Shown here piece after piece: positions 33,882 to 42,373 of a stretch of 64,000 nt of DNA. The notes beneath the pieces were generated by a model, which searched no databases, was not told where the DNA came from, and worked only from the letters and a program-made list of their open reading frames with translations. Origin of the DNA: JANPCX01 sp031431125 (GTDB lineage Bacteria; Pseudomonadota; Gammaproteobacteria; Burkholderiales; Burkholderiaceae_C). Every line of letters begins with the position of its first letter. The stretch's first letter is position 1. Location of the stretch: assembly GCA_031431125.1 (NCBI GenBank), contig JANPCX010000085.1:4921-68920 (forward strand). Direction: 5' to 3'. A program made the position numbers and the translations under genes.

Positions 33882-35009
33882 ATGACCAACACCGCCCTCC
33901 CCACTGTGAAACCCGCCAACCCCAATTTCTCGTCTGGCCCCTGTGCCAAGCGGCCGGGGTATGACGTCAGCAAACTCACACTCGACACCTTGGGCCGCTC
34001 GCACCGCTCGGCACTGGGCAAGAAGGCTTTGGGTTTGGCCTGCTCCGAGACGGCGCGGCTGCTCGGTTTGCCCGAGGGTTACCGCGTGGCGGTGGTGCCG
34101 GGCTCGGACACCGGTGCCATCGAGATGGCCATGTGGTCGATGCTCGGACCACGTGGTGTGGATGTGCTGGAGTGGGAGTCGTTCAGCGCAGGTTGGACGA
34201 CAGACATCGTCAAACAACTCAAGCTGCCCAATACCAATGTCATCAAGGCCGAATACGGTGACATCACCGACTTCGCCCGCGTGAACTTTGACAACGACGT
34301 GGTCTTCGTTTGGAACGGCACCACCTCGGGCGTCAAGGTGCCGAACGGCGACTGGATACCCGCCAACCGCGCGGGCCTGACTTTGTGCGACGCCACCTCG
34401 GCCGTCTTCGCCATGGACATGCCTTGGGACAAGCTGGACGTGGTGACCTACTCGTGGCAAAAAGTGCTGGGCGGTGAAGGTGCCCACGGCATGTTGATCC
34501 TGAGCCCGCGTGCGGCAGAGCGCATCGAGGCCTACAGCCCACCCTGGCCCATGCCCAAGGTGTTCCGCATGAAGTCGGGCGGCAAACTGACCGAGGGCCT
34601 CTTCAAAGGCGAAACCATCAACACCCCCAGCATGTTGTGCGTGGCCGACTACCTCGACGCACTGCAGTGGGTAGAAAGCATCGGCGGCGTGCCAGCGACG
34701 ATTGCCCGCAGTGAAGCCAACTTGAACGTTCTGGAAGATTTTGTCGCGGCCAACGACTGGATTTCGTTCTTGGCCAAGGACAAAACAACACGCTCCAACA
34801 CCAGCGTGTGTTTGACCCTGAAAGCGACCGAAGACCAAGTCAAACAAATGGTCAAACTCTTGGACGCACAAGGCGTGGCCTACGACATTGGCGCCTACAA
34901 AGACGCCCCTGCGGGTTTGCGCATTTGGTGCGGTGCCACGGTTGAAAAATCAGACTTGCAGGCGCTGATACCTTGGCTCTCCTGGGCTTATGCCCAAGTC
35001 GCAGCCTAA
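33882..35009 (+). CDS. serC: Phosphoserine transaminase (SerC, alphaproteobacterial/archaeal type)
   Basis: A 375-residue PLP enzyme converting 3-phosphohydroxypyruvate and glutamate to phosphoserine. It has NPNFSSGPCAKRPGYDV, the SDTGAIEMAMWSMLGPRG region, and the PLP lysine in SWQKVLGGEGAHGML. This pattern is the branch typical of alphaproteobacteria and archaea rather than the common E. coli form. It lies 26 bases before serA, so the two form an operon for serine. The start is uncertain: ATG 33882, or 33825 if the N-terminus is longer. Confidence 0.88.
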   Translation: MTNTALPTVKPANPNFSSGPCAKRPGYDVSKLTLDTLGRSHRSALGKKALGLACSETARLLGLPEGYRVAVVPGSDTGAIEMAMWSMLGPRGVDVLEWESFSAGWTTDIVKQLKLPNTNVIKAEYGDITDFARVNFDNDVVFVWNGTTSGVKVPNGDWIPANRAGLTLCDATSAVFAMDMPWDKLDVVTYSWQKVLGGEGAHGMLILSPRAAERIEAYSPPWPMPKVFRMKSGGKLTEGLFKGETINTPSMLCVADYLDALQWVESIGGVPATIARSEANLNVLEDFVAANDWISFLAKDKTTRSNTSVCLTLKATEDQVKQMVKLLDAQGVAYDIGAYKDAPAGLRIWCGATVEKSDLQALIPWLSWAYAQVAA

Positions 35010-35035
35010 TCACACAAAAAACGAGGGCCACGGTC

Positions 35036-36214
35036 ATGCACAAAGTCAGAACCTACAACCAGATTTCCGTCAAAGGGCTGGACCGTTTCCCCCGCCAGTC
35101 GTTTGAGGTGGGCAGCGACATCGGCCACCCCGATGCGTTTTTGATTCGCAGCCAAAAGCTGCACGACGTGGCGGTGCCGCCCTCGCTGTTGGCCGTGGCC
35201 CGCGCCGGGGCCGGTGTGAACAATGTGCCCATTCCCGCTTACAGCCAACAAGGCATCGTGGTGTTCAACACGCCCGGCGCCAATGCCAATGCGGTGAAAG
35301 AGTTGGTGATGGCCGGCATGCTGCTGTCAGCGCGCGGCATTCTGCCGGGCATGGCTTATGTGAGCACCCTCAGCCACATGAACGACGCGGCCGAGATGTC
35401 GGCCTTGCTGGAAAAAGAAAAAGCGCGTTTTGCTGGCGGTGAGGTCAAAGGCAAAACCTTGGGCCTGGTGGGTTTGGGCGCCATTGGGTCCATGGTGGCC
35501 GACATGGCACTGGCCATGGGCATGAAGGTGGTGGGGTTCGATCCGGCACTGTCGATCGACGCCGCATGGCGGCTGTCCAACAACGTGGCCCGCATGGAAA
35601 ACTTGCAGGCCCTGCTGGCGCGCTCGGACTACATCTCCCTGCACGTTCCGGCCATCGAGGCCACCCACCATTTGATCAACGAAGCCGCGCTCGCGCTGTG
35701 CAAACCAACTGCGGTGCTGCTGAACTTTGCGCGTGAAAGCATTGTTGATTCCGCTGCCGTGTTGCGCGCTTTGCAGGCACAAAAGTTAGGCCGTTATGTG
35801 TGCGACTTCCCCGAGCCCCAGCTGCTGGGCCAACCCTCGGTGATCACCATGCCCCACATTGGCGCCAGCACCGAAGAGTCGGAAGAAAACTGCGCCGTGA
35901 TGGCGGCCAACCAATTGATCGACTACCTGGACAACGGCAACATCAGCAACTCGGTGAACTTCCCCGCGGTGGCCATGGACCGCGTGCCAGGCACGGTGCG
36001 CATCACCTTCTCCAACGACAACGTCTCCGGCGTCTTAGGCCAGGTGCTCTCGGTTTTGGCCGAACACAAGGTCAATGTGCTGGACATGATGAACAAAAGC
36101 CGGGGTGAACTGGCCTACAACATCATCGACGTGGCCAGCCCGCCCAGCGACAAAGTGGTGAACGCGATTCAAGCAGTGGCGCATGTGATTCGGGTGCGGG
36201 TGATTGGGGCTTAG
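35036..36214 (+). CDS. serA: D-3-phosphoglycerate dehydrogenase with ACT domain
   Basis: A 392-residue SerA that oxidises 3-phosphoglycerate, the first step of serine synthesis. The NAD-binding motif is GLVGLGAIGSMVADMAL; catalytic blocks NFARESIVD and MPHIGASTEE are present. The last 70 residues are an ACT-like regulatory domain (SGVLGQVLSVLAEHKVNVLD), where serine usually inhibits. It overlaps no neighbour and is likely co-transcribed with serC. Confidence 0.93.
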   Translation: MHKVRTYNQISVKGLDRFPRQSFEVGSDIGHPDAFLIRSQKLHDVAVPPSLLAVARAGAGVNNVPIPAYSQQGIVVFNTPGANANAVKELVMAGMLLSARGILPGMAYVSTLSHMNDAAEMSALLEKEKARFAGGEVKGKTLGLVGLGAIGSMVADMALAMGMKVVGFDPALSIDAAWRLSNNVARMENLQALLARSDYISLHVPAIEATHHLINEAALALCKPTAVLLNFARESIVDSAAVLRALQAQKLGRYVCDFPEPQLLGQPSVITMPHIGASTEESEENCAVMAANQLIDYLDNGNISNSVNFPAVAMDRVPGTVRITFSNDNVSGVLGQVLSVLAEHKVNVLDMMNKSRGELAYNIIDVASPPSDKVVNAIQAVAHVIRVRVIGA

Positions 36215-36259
36215 AAACTCAACCCAATCGGCGCGCTTTCGGGTGATTGCCCTGACAGT

Positions 36260-36358
36260 CGTCATTCCCGCCAAGGCGGGAATCCAGGAATTGCGCCGTA
36301 TCACCCGTGCTGTTTGTTCACTACCACCCACTGGATTCCCGCCTTCGCGGGAATGACG
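36260..36358. repeat. Palindromic repeat, CGTCATTCCCGCC type
   Basis: Ends are CGTCATTCCCGCC and GGCGGGAATGACG, with GGGAATCCAG and CTGGATTCCC inside. It is the second copy of the class at 26421-26530. It fills the serA - cyclo-ligase gap (36215-36402); nothing else is seen there. Confidence 0.82.
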
Positions 36359-36402
36359 GTTGGTGTACTGGTCGGTGAGACATGACTTAAAACCGCACGC
36401 CC

Positions 36403-37011
36403 TCAGCGCTGCAACTCATTCACCGTATACCCACCCCCATCCTGCTGCCACATCACCCCATCCTCGGTGAGCATGGCATCCAAAATGAAGTCGTCGGGTT
36501 CGGCGCGCAGCAAGGGCAAGAAGCCGTGCGTGTAACTCACGCCCACGGCCACGGGGCGGGGGGTCATGGACATCAAGGTGCGTTCAAAAAAGCCTCCCCC
36601 GTAACCCAGCCGCACACCGCCCGGTCCAAAACCCAGGCAAGGCACGATGAGCAAGTCGGGCACGAATTCTTCGGTGCCTTTGGGCTTGGGAATGTCGTAG
36701 GCGTCGAGTTCGGTTTCGCAGCCCGGGTACCACACGTGAAAACGCAGTGACTCCGTTTTTTTGTCGGCCACGGGCAGGCCTATTCGCCGAGTCACGCCCT
36801 CTGCCGCACCTTCGGTCCAGCGGTACAGCGCAGGCAATGGATCGAACTCACCCTTGATGGGCCAATAAGCGCCGATGGACTTTTCTCTGCGGCCCACAAG
36901 CCAAATACGCAGCACGCTTTGTAATTGAACCGCACGCTCCAGCCGATCGGGCAGGGCTTGGCGGGCTTTGACGAGGCGTTGGCGTATCAGGCTGCGGTCG
37001 GTTTCCATCAT
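36403..37011 (-). CDS. 5-formyltetrahydrofolate cyclo-ligase
   Basis: A 202-residue enzyme that turns 5-formyl-THF into 5,10-methenyl-THF with ATP. The nucleotide/phosphate loop is visible as PCLGFGPGGVRLGYGGGFFER, and the N-terminal LIRQRLVKARQAL fits the family. ATG 37011 has GGAG nine bases upstream (37008 is also possible). It is divergent from the TfoX-like gene. It supports the one-carbon pool used by metF and serine metabolism nearby. Confidence 0.93.
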   Translation of the reverse strand: MMETDRSLIRQRLVKARQALPDRLERAVQLQSVLRIWLVGRREKSIGAYWPIKGEFDPLPALYRWTEGAAEGVTRRIGLPVADKKTESLRFHVWYPGCETELDAYDIPKPKGTEEFVPDLLIVPCLGFGPGGVRLGYGGGFFERTLMSMTPRPVAVGVSYTHGFLPLLRAEPDDFILDAMLTEDGVMWQQDGGGYTVNELQR

Positions 37012-37067
37012 GGCAAGGTACTCCGGTGCGGCTGGCCGCGACGGGGTGATTGTGCAAGACTGTCACC

Positions 37068-37529
37068 ATGCCCACGTTCCCGAAACCCGTCATCACAACA
37101 CCGGCGGATGAATTCGCCGCTTACTGCTTGGAGCTGTTCAGCCCCTTGGGCGTGGCCCGTGCCAAAAAAATGTTTGGCGGCAGGGGCATTTATGTGGACG
37201 ACCTCTTCATCGCCTTGATTGCCGACGATCAGCTTTACCTCAAGGTGGACGACACCACGCGCGCGTCATTTGAAGCAGCGGGCTGCAAGCCCTTTGTTTT
37301 TGAAACCAAAGACAAACCCATACAGATGAGCTACTACATACCGCCCGAGGACGCCATGGAGTCACCCGGCTTCATGTTGCCCTGGGCCCGTTTGGCGATG
37401 GAGGCGGCTTTGCGTGCGCGTTTGAGCAAAAGCAGCAGCAAAGCCCCTCGATCGACAAAAGGCCGCACCAAAACCACCGCCGTTAAGCGGCCGAGCAAGG
37501 GTGCTGCGAAGTCACCGTCCGACGCCTGA
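37068..37529 (+). CDS. TfoX/Sxy N-terminal domain protein
   Basis: A 153-residue protein. Residues 10-105 form the TfoX N-terminal fold (LGVARAKKMFGGRGIYVDDL; FETKDKPIQMSYYIPPED). The last 45 residues are a Lys/Ser-rich tail (LSKSSSKAPRSTKGRTKTTA) of the H1-like kind. The C-terminal TfoX domain of competence regulator Sxy is absent, so a competence role is not implied. Its last 47 bases overlap the convergent DUF2917 gene. Confidence 0.85.
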   Translation: MPTFPKPVITTPADEFAAYCLELFSPLGVARAKKMFGGRGIYVDDLFIALIADDQLYLKVDDTTRASFEAAGCKPFVFETKDKPIQMSYYIPPEDAMESPGFMLPWARLAMEAALRARLSKSSSKAPRSTKGRTKTTAVKRPSKGAAKSPSDA

Positions 37530-37869
37530 GGTGCACGGCCAGGCGCCGCACCAGGCCCCACAGCAGAGCAGGTGCGCGCGGCGCCGCTTGCACCGACAGC
37601 TCGGCATGCGGCCAGCCATCGACCCAAAGGGTTTGTTGGGCGGCCAAGGGCAGGCTTTGCCCGGCTTGCAACCACAGGTCTTGCGGCGCTTGCGACGCGG
37701 TTCCCGGCAAAGTCACCCAGGCCATGCCCCGCTCCACTTTCAAGACGGTGGCGTGGCGACCGGTGCGCAAGGTGATGGGTTGAGCGGCAGACTCGTTGCC
37801 CAGGGCCAGGGATTTCAGGCATCCATGGCCGCGCTTTTGTTGCACAATGTTCATGACTGGGTGCTTCAT
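37483..37869 (-). CDS. DUF2917 family protein
   Basis: A 128-residue protein of the DUF2917 family, typical of Burkholderiales (start of domain about 40: ITLRTGRHATVLKVERGMAWVT; then WLQAGQSLPLAAQQTLWVDG). Function is unknown; cupin-like beta structure is often predicted. I start at ATG 37869, behind AAAGGAACC. Its 3' end overlaps the TfoX gene. It is divergent from a GcvA-type LysR gene with a perfect inverted repeat between them, and is a good target candidate. Confidence 0.85.
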   Translation of the reverse strand: MKHPVMNIVQQKRGHGCLKSLALGNESAAQPITLRTGRHATVLKVERGMAWVTLPGTASQAPQDLWLQAGQSLPLAAQQTLWVDGWPHAELSVQAAPRAPALLWGLVRRLAVHLRRRTVTSQHPCSAA

Positions 37870-37885
37870 GGTGGTTCCTTTGAAT

Positions 37886-37917
37886 GTGAGGCCTGATGCT
37901 ACGTAGAGAGGCCTCAC
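37886..37917. promoter_or_regulatory. Perfect 9-bp inverted repeat between DUF2917 and LysR genes
   Basis: GTGAGGCCT (37886-37894) and AGGCCTCAC (37909-37917) are separated by 14 bases. The dyad is in the divergent control region, upstream of the DUF2917 ribosome site. It suits a dimeric regulator such as the neighbouring LysR protein. Confidence 0.5.
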
Positions 37918-37977
37918 CCGTCCAATGACATTGCAGCGCAGCATTCATTCTCATAACGCATTAATCAAAACATCCTC

Positions 37978-38937
37978 ATGTCCGCCCAACGCCAACGCCC
38001 CCTGTCTGTGGGACCCATCCGCGCCTTTGAGGCCGTGGCCCGGCATTTGAGTTTTCGCGTCGCGGCCGAGGAGTTGAATCTCACCCAATCCGCCATCAGC
38101 CGACAAATCAGCAGCTTGGAAGAGGAGTTGGGAGCGCCGCTGTTTTCTCGCGGCACTCGCCATGTGGCGCTCACCAATGACGGTCAAACCTTGTTGCGCG
38201 CCGTGGCACCGGGGCTGGACCGCTTGGACACCACGGTTCGCCAAATTCGCCGAGCCCGTGGTCGCAAGCACATCAATGTCAATACCTTTGCATCGATGGC
38301 CTCGATGTGGCTGATCCCGCAAATGGAAGCGTTTCAGCGCACCCACCCCGACGTTGACATCCGTGTCGCCGCCACCGACAACTTGGTGGACCTCGACGAT
38401 GGCGACAACGATTTGGTATTGCGCTACTGCAGCCCACAGAAAGTCCCCGCCGAGGCCCAACGTTTGTTTGGCGAGGTGCTCACCCCGGTCATCAGCCCAT
38501 GGTTGGCCGCGCGCATCGCATCAGGAGAACTGCCGCCGTTGTTGAAGGCTACCGACTTGGCCGGGCATACCTTGGCTGAAGAAGACGACTGCCACAGCGA
38601 CAGTGTGCTCCTCAGTTGGCGTGGTTGGCTGGAACAACAAGGCCTTGCAGGCTTGCAGCCACGCCGCTGGATGGTGCTCAATTTCACCCACCAACAGATA
38701 CAAGCTGCCCTGACCGGCCAAGCCGTGGCATTGGCTCGCTTGGGGTTGGTGACCGAAGCGCTGGAGCGGGGTGAACTGATCGAGCCCTTTGGCCTGGCGG
38801 GCCGTATCCACAGCCCCTTGGCTTACTGGTTGCTGCTGCCCGTCGGCGGCTCCTTGCGCCCCGAAGTACAGCAGTTCAGCGACTGGATTTCGGAGCGCGC
38901 GGTGCAGACGCGCCGCGCCATGGGGGAGGTTCAATGA
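37978..38937 (+). CDS. LysR-family transcriptional regulator (GcvA-like)
   Basis: A 319-residue LysR regulator with the GcvA-type start (PIRAFEAVARHLSFRVAAEE; LNLTQSAISRQISSLEEELG). Its C-terminal ligand domain follows. It overlaps the next gene, an AraC regulator, by four bases (ATGA), so the two are co-translated. The divergent DUF2917 gene shares its promoter region. The effector is unknown. Confidence 0.91.
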   Translation: MSAQRQRPLSVGPIRAFEAVARHLSFRVAAEELNLTQSAISRQISSLEEELGAPLFSRGTRHVALTNDGQTLLRAVAPGLDRLDTTVRQIRRARGRKHINVNTFASMASMWLIPQMEAFQRTHPDVDIRVAATDNLVDLDDGDNDLVLRYCSPQKVPAEAQRLFGEVLTPVISPWLAARIASGELPPLLKATDLAGHTLAEEDDCHSDSVLLSWRGWLEQQGLAGLQPRRWMVLNFTHQQIQAALTGQAVALARLGLVTEALERGELIEPFGLAGRIHSPLAYWLLLPVGGSLRPEVQQFSDWISERAVQTRRAMGEVQ

Positions 38938-39779
38938 CTGCGCTTGGCGGTCAGGGTTTGCAGCGAAGCTGTGAACCAGACCACGCCCAATTTGCCCGCC
39001 CCTCTCATCGAGCGGGCGTGGAGCTCTACCGGGCCCACATCGTGCATCAACGTTTCGACCCACACTCCCACCAAGCCTTTGGTTTGGGCGCGATTGAATC
39101 CGGGGTGGAGCGCTTTCGTTACCGTGGCAGCGACCATTTGGCGCCCGACGACTCTGTGGTGCTGATGAACCCCGACGAGCTGCACACAGGACAAGCGGAA
39201 ACCGATGCTGGGTGGTGCTACCGCATGGTCTACATCGATGAGGCCGTGTTGTTCAACCTCAGCGGTGAAGCGCACTGGTGGTTTCCTGAGGCCGTGTCCG
39301 CCGATGCCCGACGTGCCCGCAGCGTGAGCCGTCTGTTGGCCGAGCTCTGGGACGCGACCACCGAGCCGCGAGATCCCTTGCGCTTTGACTGCGCACTGTT
39401 GCTGCTTGTTGAAGAACTGCGACCTTTGGCTCGCGTACCGCGCCCCATGCAAAAAACGGCGGCGGCTGATTTCAAAAACGTGATTGACTACATGCACAGC
39501 CACCTCGACCGAAGCTTGTGCCTGGAAGAGCTGGCACGCTGCGCCAACCTGAGCCCATTTCACTTTTTGCGCATGTTCAAGACCCGCCACCATGTGACGC
39601 CACAGCAAATGTTGATGGCTTTACGTTTGTTGGCCGCCAAAGAACGGCTGGCGCAGGGTGATGCGGTGGCCGACGTGGCCGCCTCAGTGGGTTTGACGGA
39701 TCAGCCACACCTCACCCGTTGTTTTGCCAAGCGCTACGGCGTCACGCCCGCACGCTACCAACGGCAAGTCCGGGGCTGA
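38934..39779 (+). CDS. AraC-family transcriptional regulator
   Basis: A 281-residue protein with an N-terminal cupin-like AraC-binding domain (HQAFGLGAIESGVERFRYRG) and C-terminal double HTH (LCLEELARCANLSPFHFLRM; SVGLTDQPHLTRCFAKRYG). Its start overlaps the LysR stop. The EamA exporter gene 53 bases downstream could be controlled or co-transcribed. This type often regulates exporters of amino acids; that remains inference. Confidence 0.9.
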   Translation: MTALGGQGLQRSCEPDHAQFARPSHRAGVELYRAHIVHQRFDPHSHQAFGLGAIESGVERFRYRGSDHLAPDDSVVLMNPDELHTGQAETDAGWCYRMVYIDEAVLFNLSGEAHWWFPEAVSADARRARSVSRLLAELWDATTEPRDPLRFDCALLLLVEELRPLARVPRPMQKTAAADFKNVIDYMHSHLDRSLCLEELARCANLSPFHFLRMFKTRHHVTPQQMLMALRLLAAKERLAQGDAVADVAASVGLTDQPHLTRCFAKRYGVTPARYQRQVRG

Positions 39780-39832
39780 TTCACCGCAATTTGGTGCAAG
39801 ACAATTTGCTGCCTGGCATCCACACTGCCTGA

Positions 39833-40825
39833 ATGCAAACCACCACCGTCGCCCCCACCAGTGTTTTGGTCGGTACTTTGTTCGCCCTGTTGGCCGGTGC
39901 CGTTTGGGGTTTGGTCTTCGTCATCCCGCTGCTCTTGCCCGACTACCCGGCGGCGTTGTTGACGGTAGGGCGCTACCTCGCTTTTGGCCTGATTGCCCTG
40001 CCCATTGCGTGGTTCGATCGACATGCCTTGCTCCGCTTGAGCCGGGCCGATTGGTTGGAAGCGTTGAAGCTCTCAGCCGTGGGCAACTTGCTTTATTACG
40101 TGTTGCTCGCCGCCTCAATCCAGCGCGCCGGTGGCCCCTTGCCCACCATGATCATCGGCACCTTGCCCGTGGTCATCGCACTGTGTGCCAACGCCCGCAA
40201 CCATGGGCGTGACGGGCGCTTGCCGTGGTCGCGTTTGGGGCCATCGCTGTTGTTGATCGCCCTGGGCATCGCCCTCGTCAATCACGCCGAGATGCAGCAC
40301 CTGCAGGCTTTGACGTCAGGGTCCGTGGACTGGTCCCGTTATGGCCTGGGCGCATTGCTGGCGGTGGGGGCGCTCGCGTGCTGGACTTGGTACCCCCTGC
40401 GAAATGCCGACTGGCTGCGCCACCACGCGGACCGCAGCCCGCGCACCTGGGCCACCGCGCAAGGCCTGGCCACCTTGCCCTTGGCTTTGCTGGGTGGGTT
40501 TGGTTTTTGGATTTGGAGCAGCCTGACACAACAAAGTTTCCCCTTGCCTTGGGGGCCAACGCCGGAACGTTTCATCTGGCTGATGCTGGCCGCGGGTTTA
40601 CTCGCTTCGTGGCTTGGCACCTTGTGCTGGAACGAAGCCAGCCAACGGTTGCCCACGAATTTGGCAGGCCAGCTCATCGTGTTTGAAACTTTGGCGGCCT
40701 TGACCTATGCCTTGCTCTTGCGCGGCGTCGCACCCAGCCCGCTGACTTTGCTCGGCATGGCCAGCCTGGTAGCGGGCGTGTGGTGGGCGCTGCGCGCCAC
40801 GCCAGTCAACCCCACCATCCACTGA
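39833..40825 (+). CDS. EamA/DMT-superfamily exporter
   Basis: A 330-residue inner-membrane protein with ten predicted helices in two EamA repeats (VGTLFALLAGAVWGLVFVIP and ARVGALACWTWY region near the second half; LLASWLGTLCWNEASQRLP). Such proteins export amino acids or other small metabolites. It follows an AraC regulator, a pairing often seen with exporters. The start is ATG 39833; the ribosome site is weak. Confidence 0.87.
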   Translation: MQTTTVAPTSVLVGTLFALLAGAVWGLVFVIPLLLPDYPAALLTVGRYLAFGLIALPIAWFDRHALLRLSRADWLEALKLSAVGNLLYYVLLAASIQRAGGPLPTMIIGTLPVVIALCANARNHGRDGRLPWSRLGPSLLLIALGIALVNHAEMQHLQALTSGSVDWSRYGLGALLAVGALACWTWYPLRNADWLRHHADRSPRTWATAQGLATLPLALLGGFGFWIWSSLTQQSFPLPWGPTPERFIWLMLAAGLLASWLGTLCWNEASQRLPTNLAGQLIVFETLAALTYALLLRGVAPSPLTLLGMASLVAGVWWALRATPVNPTIH

Positions 40826-40914
40826 ACACACAGTTGTCACCTGAACGCGGCGGCAAGGAGTTTGAATCCACCACGTGCCAAACTTCACATGACATGCGCA
40901 ATGACAATCTCAGT

Positions 40915-42348
40915 ATGAACCCACGATTCGAGAGATCACCCACCCGACGTACTTTTCTTTCGCAGAGCATGCTGGCAGCGGGGCTGCTCACGTTCACACC
41001 CTTGCTCGCACACAGCGCGGTCGATGTGTTGATTGCCAACGTGACCGGGCTCTACGCTGTCGCTGTAGCTCGCGAAGAAAAGCCACTCGACACACAAGAG
41101 ACATCGACCTTGCTGCGGGGCTGGTCAGGCCAAGTCGCCGTGGGCGGAGGTCGCTACAGCATGGGTGGGCAAGTGGCGATCGAACATGGCTTGCATCTGG
41201 ACATGCGGGCCATGAACAAGCTGGTGTGGGTGCGTCCTGCTGACAAACGCGTGCGTGTGCAAGCAGGCATGCGCTGGCGCGATTTACAAGACACGCTGGA
41301 CCCCTTGGACCTCTCGGTCATGACCATGCAGAGCTACTCCAACTTCACCGTGGGAGGGTCGGTGTCGGTGAATGCCCACGGTCGTTATGTCTCGAACGGT
41401 CCTGTGGGCAACAGTGTGCAGGCGTTGCAGTTGGTACTGGCGGATGGATCGGTGGTCGAGGCCAGCCGAGACTTGCACACAGACTTGTTCCGCGCCGCCA
41501 TTGGCGGTTATGGCGCGGTGGGCGTCATCGCGGAAGTGGAGTTGATGCTGCAGGACAACGTGCGCATGGAGCGTGTCGTCGTGGAAGTGCCTCTCAGCCA
41601 ATATGTAGCGCATCTGCAGAACATCGTTCTCTCCGACCCCGGCAGCGTGATGCACAACGCCGACTTGATGCCCCCGCACTTCAACCGGCCGGTTAGCATC
41701 ACTTGGCGAAAGACCAACAAGCCGCTGACAGAGCAGGCTCGTTTGGTGCCTCGTGGCCAAAGTTATGCGCTGGAGCGAAACGTGCTGTGGGCAATGACTG
41801 AACTCCCGGGGGGTGAGCGCCTGCGTCAGACCGTGATCCATCCACTCTTGAACAAAAAGCCTGCCGTGAAGTGGTTGAACCATGAAGCGAGCTTGGATGC
41901 CGCCGAGCTAGAGCCACGGACGCGCCAAGTGTCAACCTATGTTTTGCAAGAGTATTTTGTGCCGAAGCGAAACTTTCTGCGCTTTGCAGATGCCATCGCC
42001 AAGGTGCTCAAGGGTCGCTCCGTGGAGGCGGTCAACGTTTCCATTCGCCATTCGCCGAAAGACGCTGTGGCTTGCCTGCCCTGGGCCAAAGAGGAGGTGC
42101 TTTCTTTTGTTCTTTACTACAAACAACGAACCCATCAACGTGCGCAAAATCAAGTGGCAAGGTGGACGCGTGAGTTGATTGACGCCGCGCTTTCTTGTGA
42201 GGGACGTTACTACCTGCCCTATCAACTGCACGCAACCCGTTCTCAATTTGAACGGGCCTACCCAGAGGTCGCGGCGCTGAGGCAGCTCAAAAAACAGTGG
42301 GACCCGAAATCCAAATTCTCCAACAGCCTGTGGGCCAAATACCTTTGA
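40915..42348 (+). CDS. Exported FAD-binding oxidoreductase (FAD_binding_4 family)
   Basis: A 477-residue protein with a Tat-like signal (SPTRRTFLSQSMLAAGLLTF; twin Arg) and the FAD-binding PCMH fold (NKLVWVRPADKRVRVQAGMR; FTVGGSVSVNAHGRYV). It lacks an obvious cysteine-flavin bond. The C-terminal half is typical of D-lactate or alditol oxidases but too divergent to name. Start ATG 40915 keeps the Tat region at the N-terminus; ATG 40894 would add seven residues. The gene stands between an exporter and the glycolate operon, on the opposite strand to the latter. Confidence 0.75.
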   Translation: MNPRFERSPTRRTFLSQSMLAAGLLTFTPLLAHSAVDVLIANVTGLYAVAVAREEKPLDTQETSTLLRGWSGQVAVGGGRYSMGGQVAIEHGLHLDMRAMNKLVWVRPADKRVRVQAGMRWRDLQDTLDPLDLSVMTMQSYSNFTVGGSVSVNAHGRYVSNGPVGNSVQALQLVLADGSVVEASRDLHTDLFRAAIGGYGAVGVIAEVELMLQDNVRMERVVVEVPLSQYVAHLQNIVLSDPGSVMHNADLMPPHFNRPVSITWRKTNKPLTEQARLVPRGQSYALERNVLWAMTELPGGERLRQTVIHPLLNKKPAVKWLNHEASLDAAELEPRTRQVSTYVLQEYFVPKRNFLRFADAIAKVLKGRSVEAVNVSIRHSPKDAVACLPWAKEEVLSFVLYYKQRTHQRAQNQVARWTRELIDAALSCEGRYYLPYQLHATRSQFERAYPEVAALRQLKKQWDPKSKFSNSLWAKYL

Positions 42349-42373
42349 ACCACATTCGGGTCAGCCCCATGCT

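Noticed and set aside
26421..36358. CRISPR-like repeats
   Set aside because: The two CGTCATTCCCGCC copies are 10 kb apart and single; there is no array or cas gene.
37068..37529. Natural-competence regulator TfoX/Sxy
   Set aside because: Only the N-terminal domain is present with a basic tail; no competence genes adjoin.
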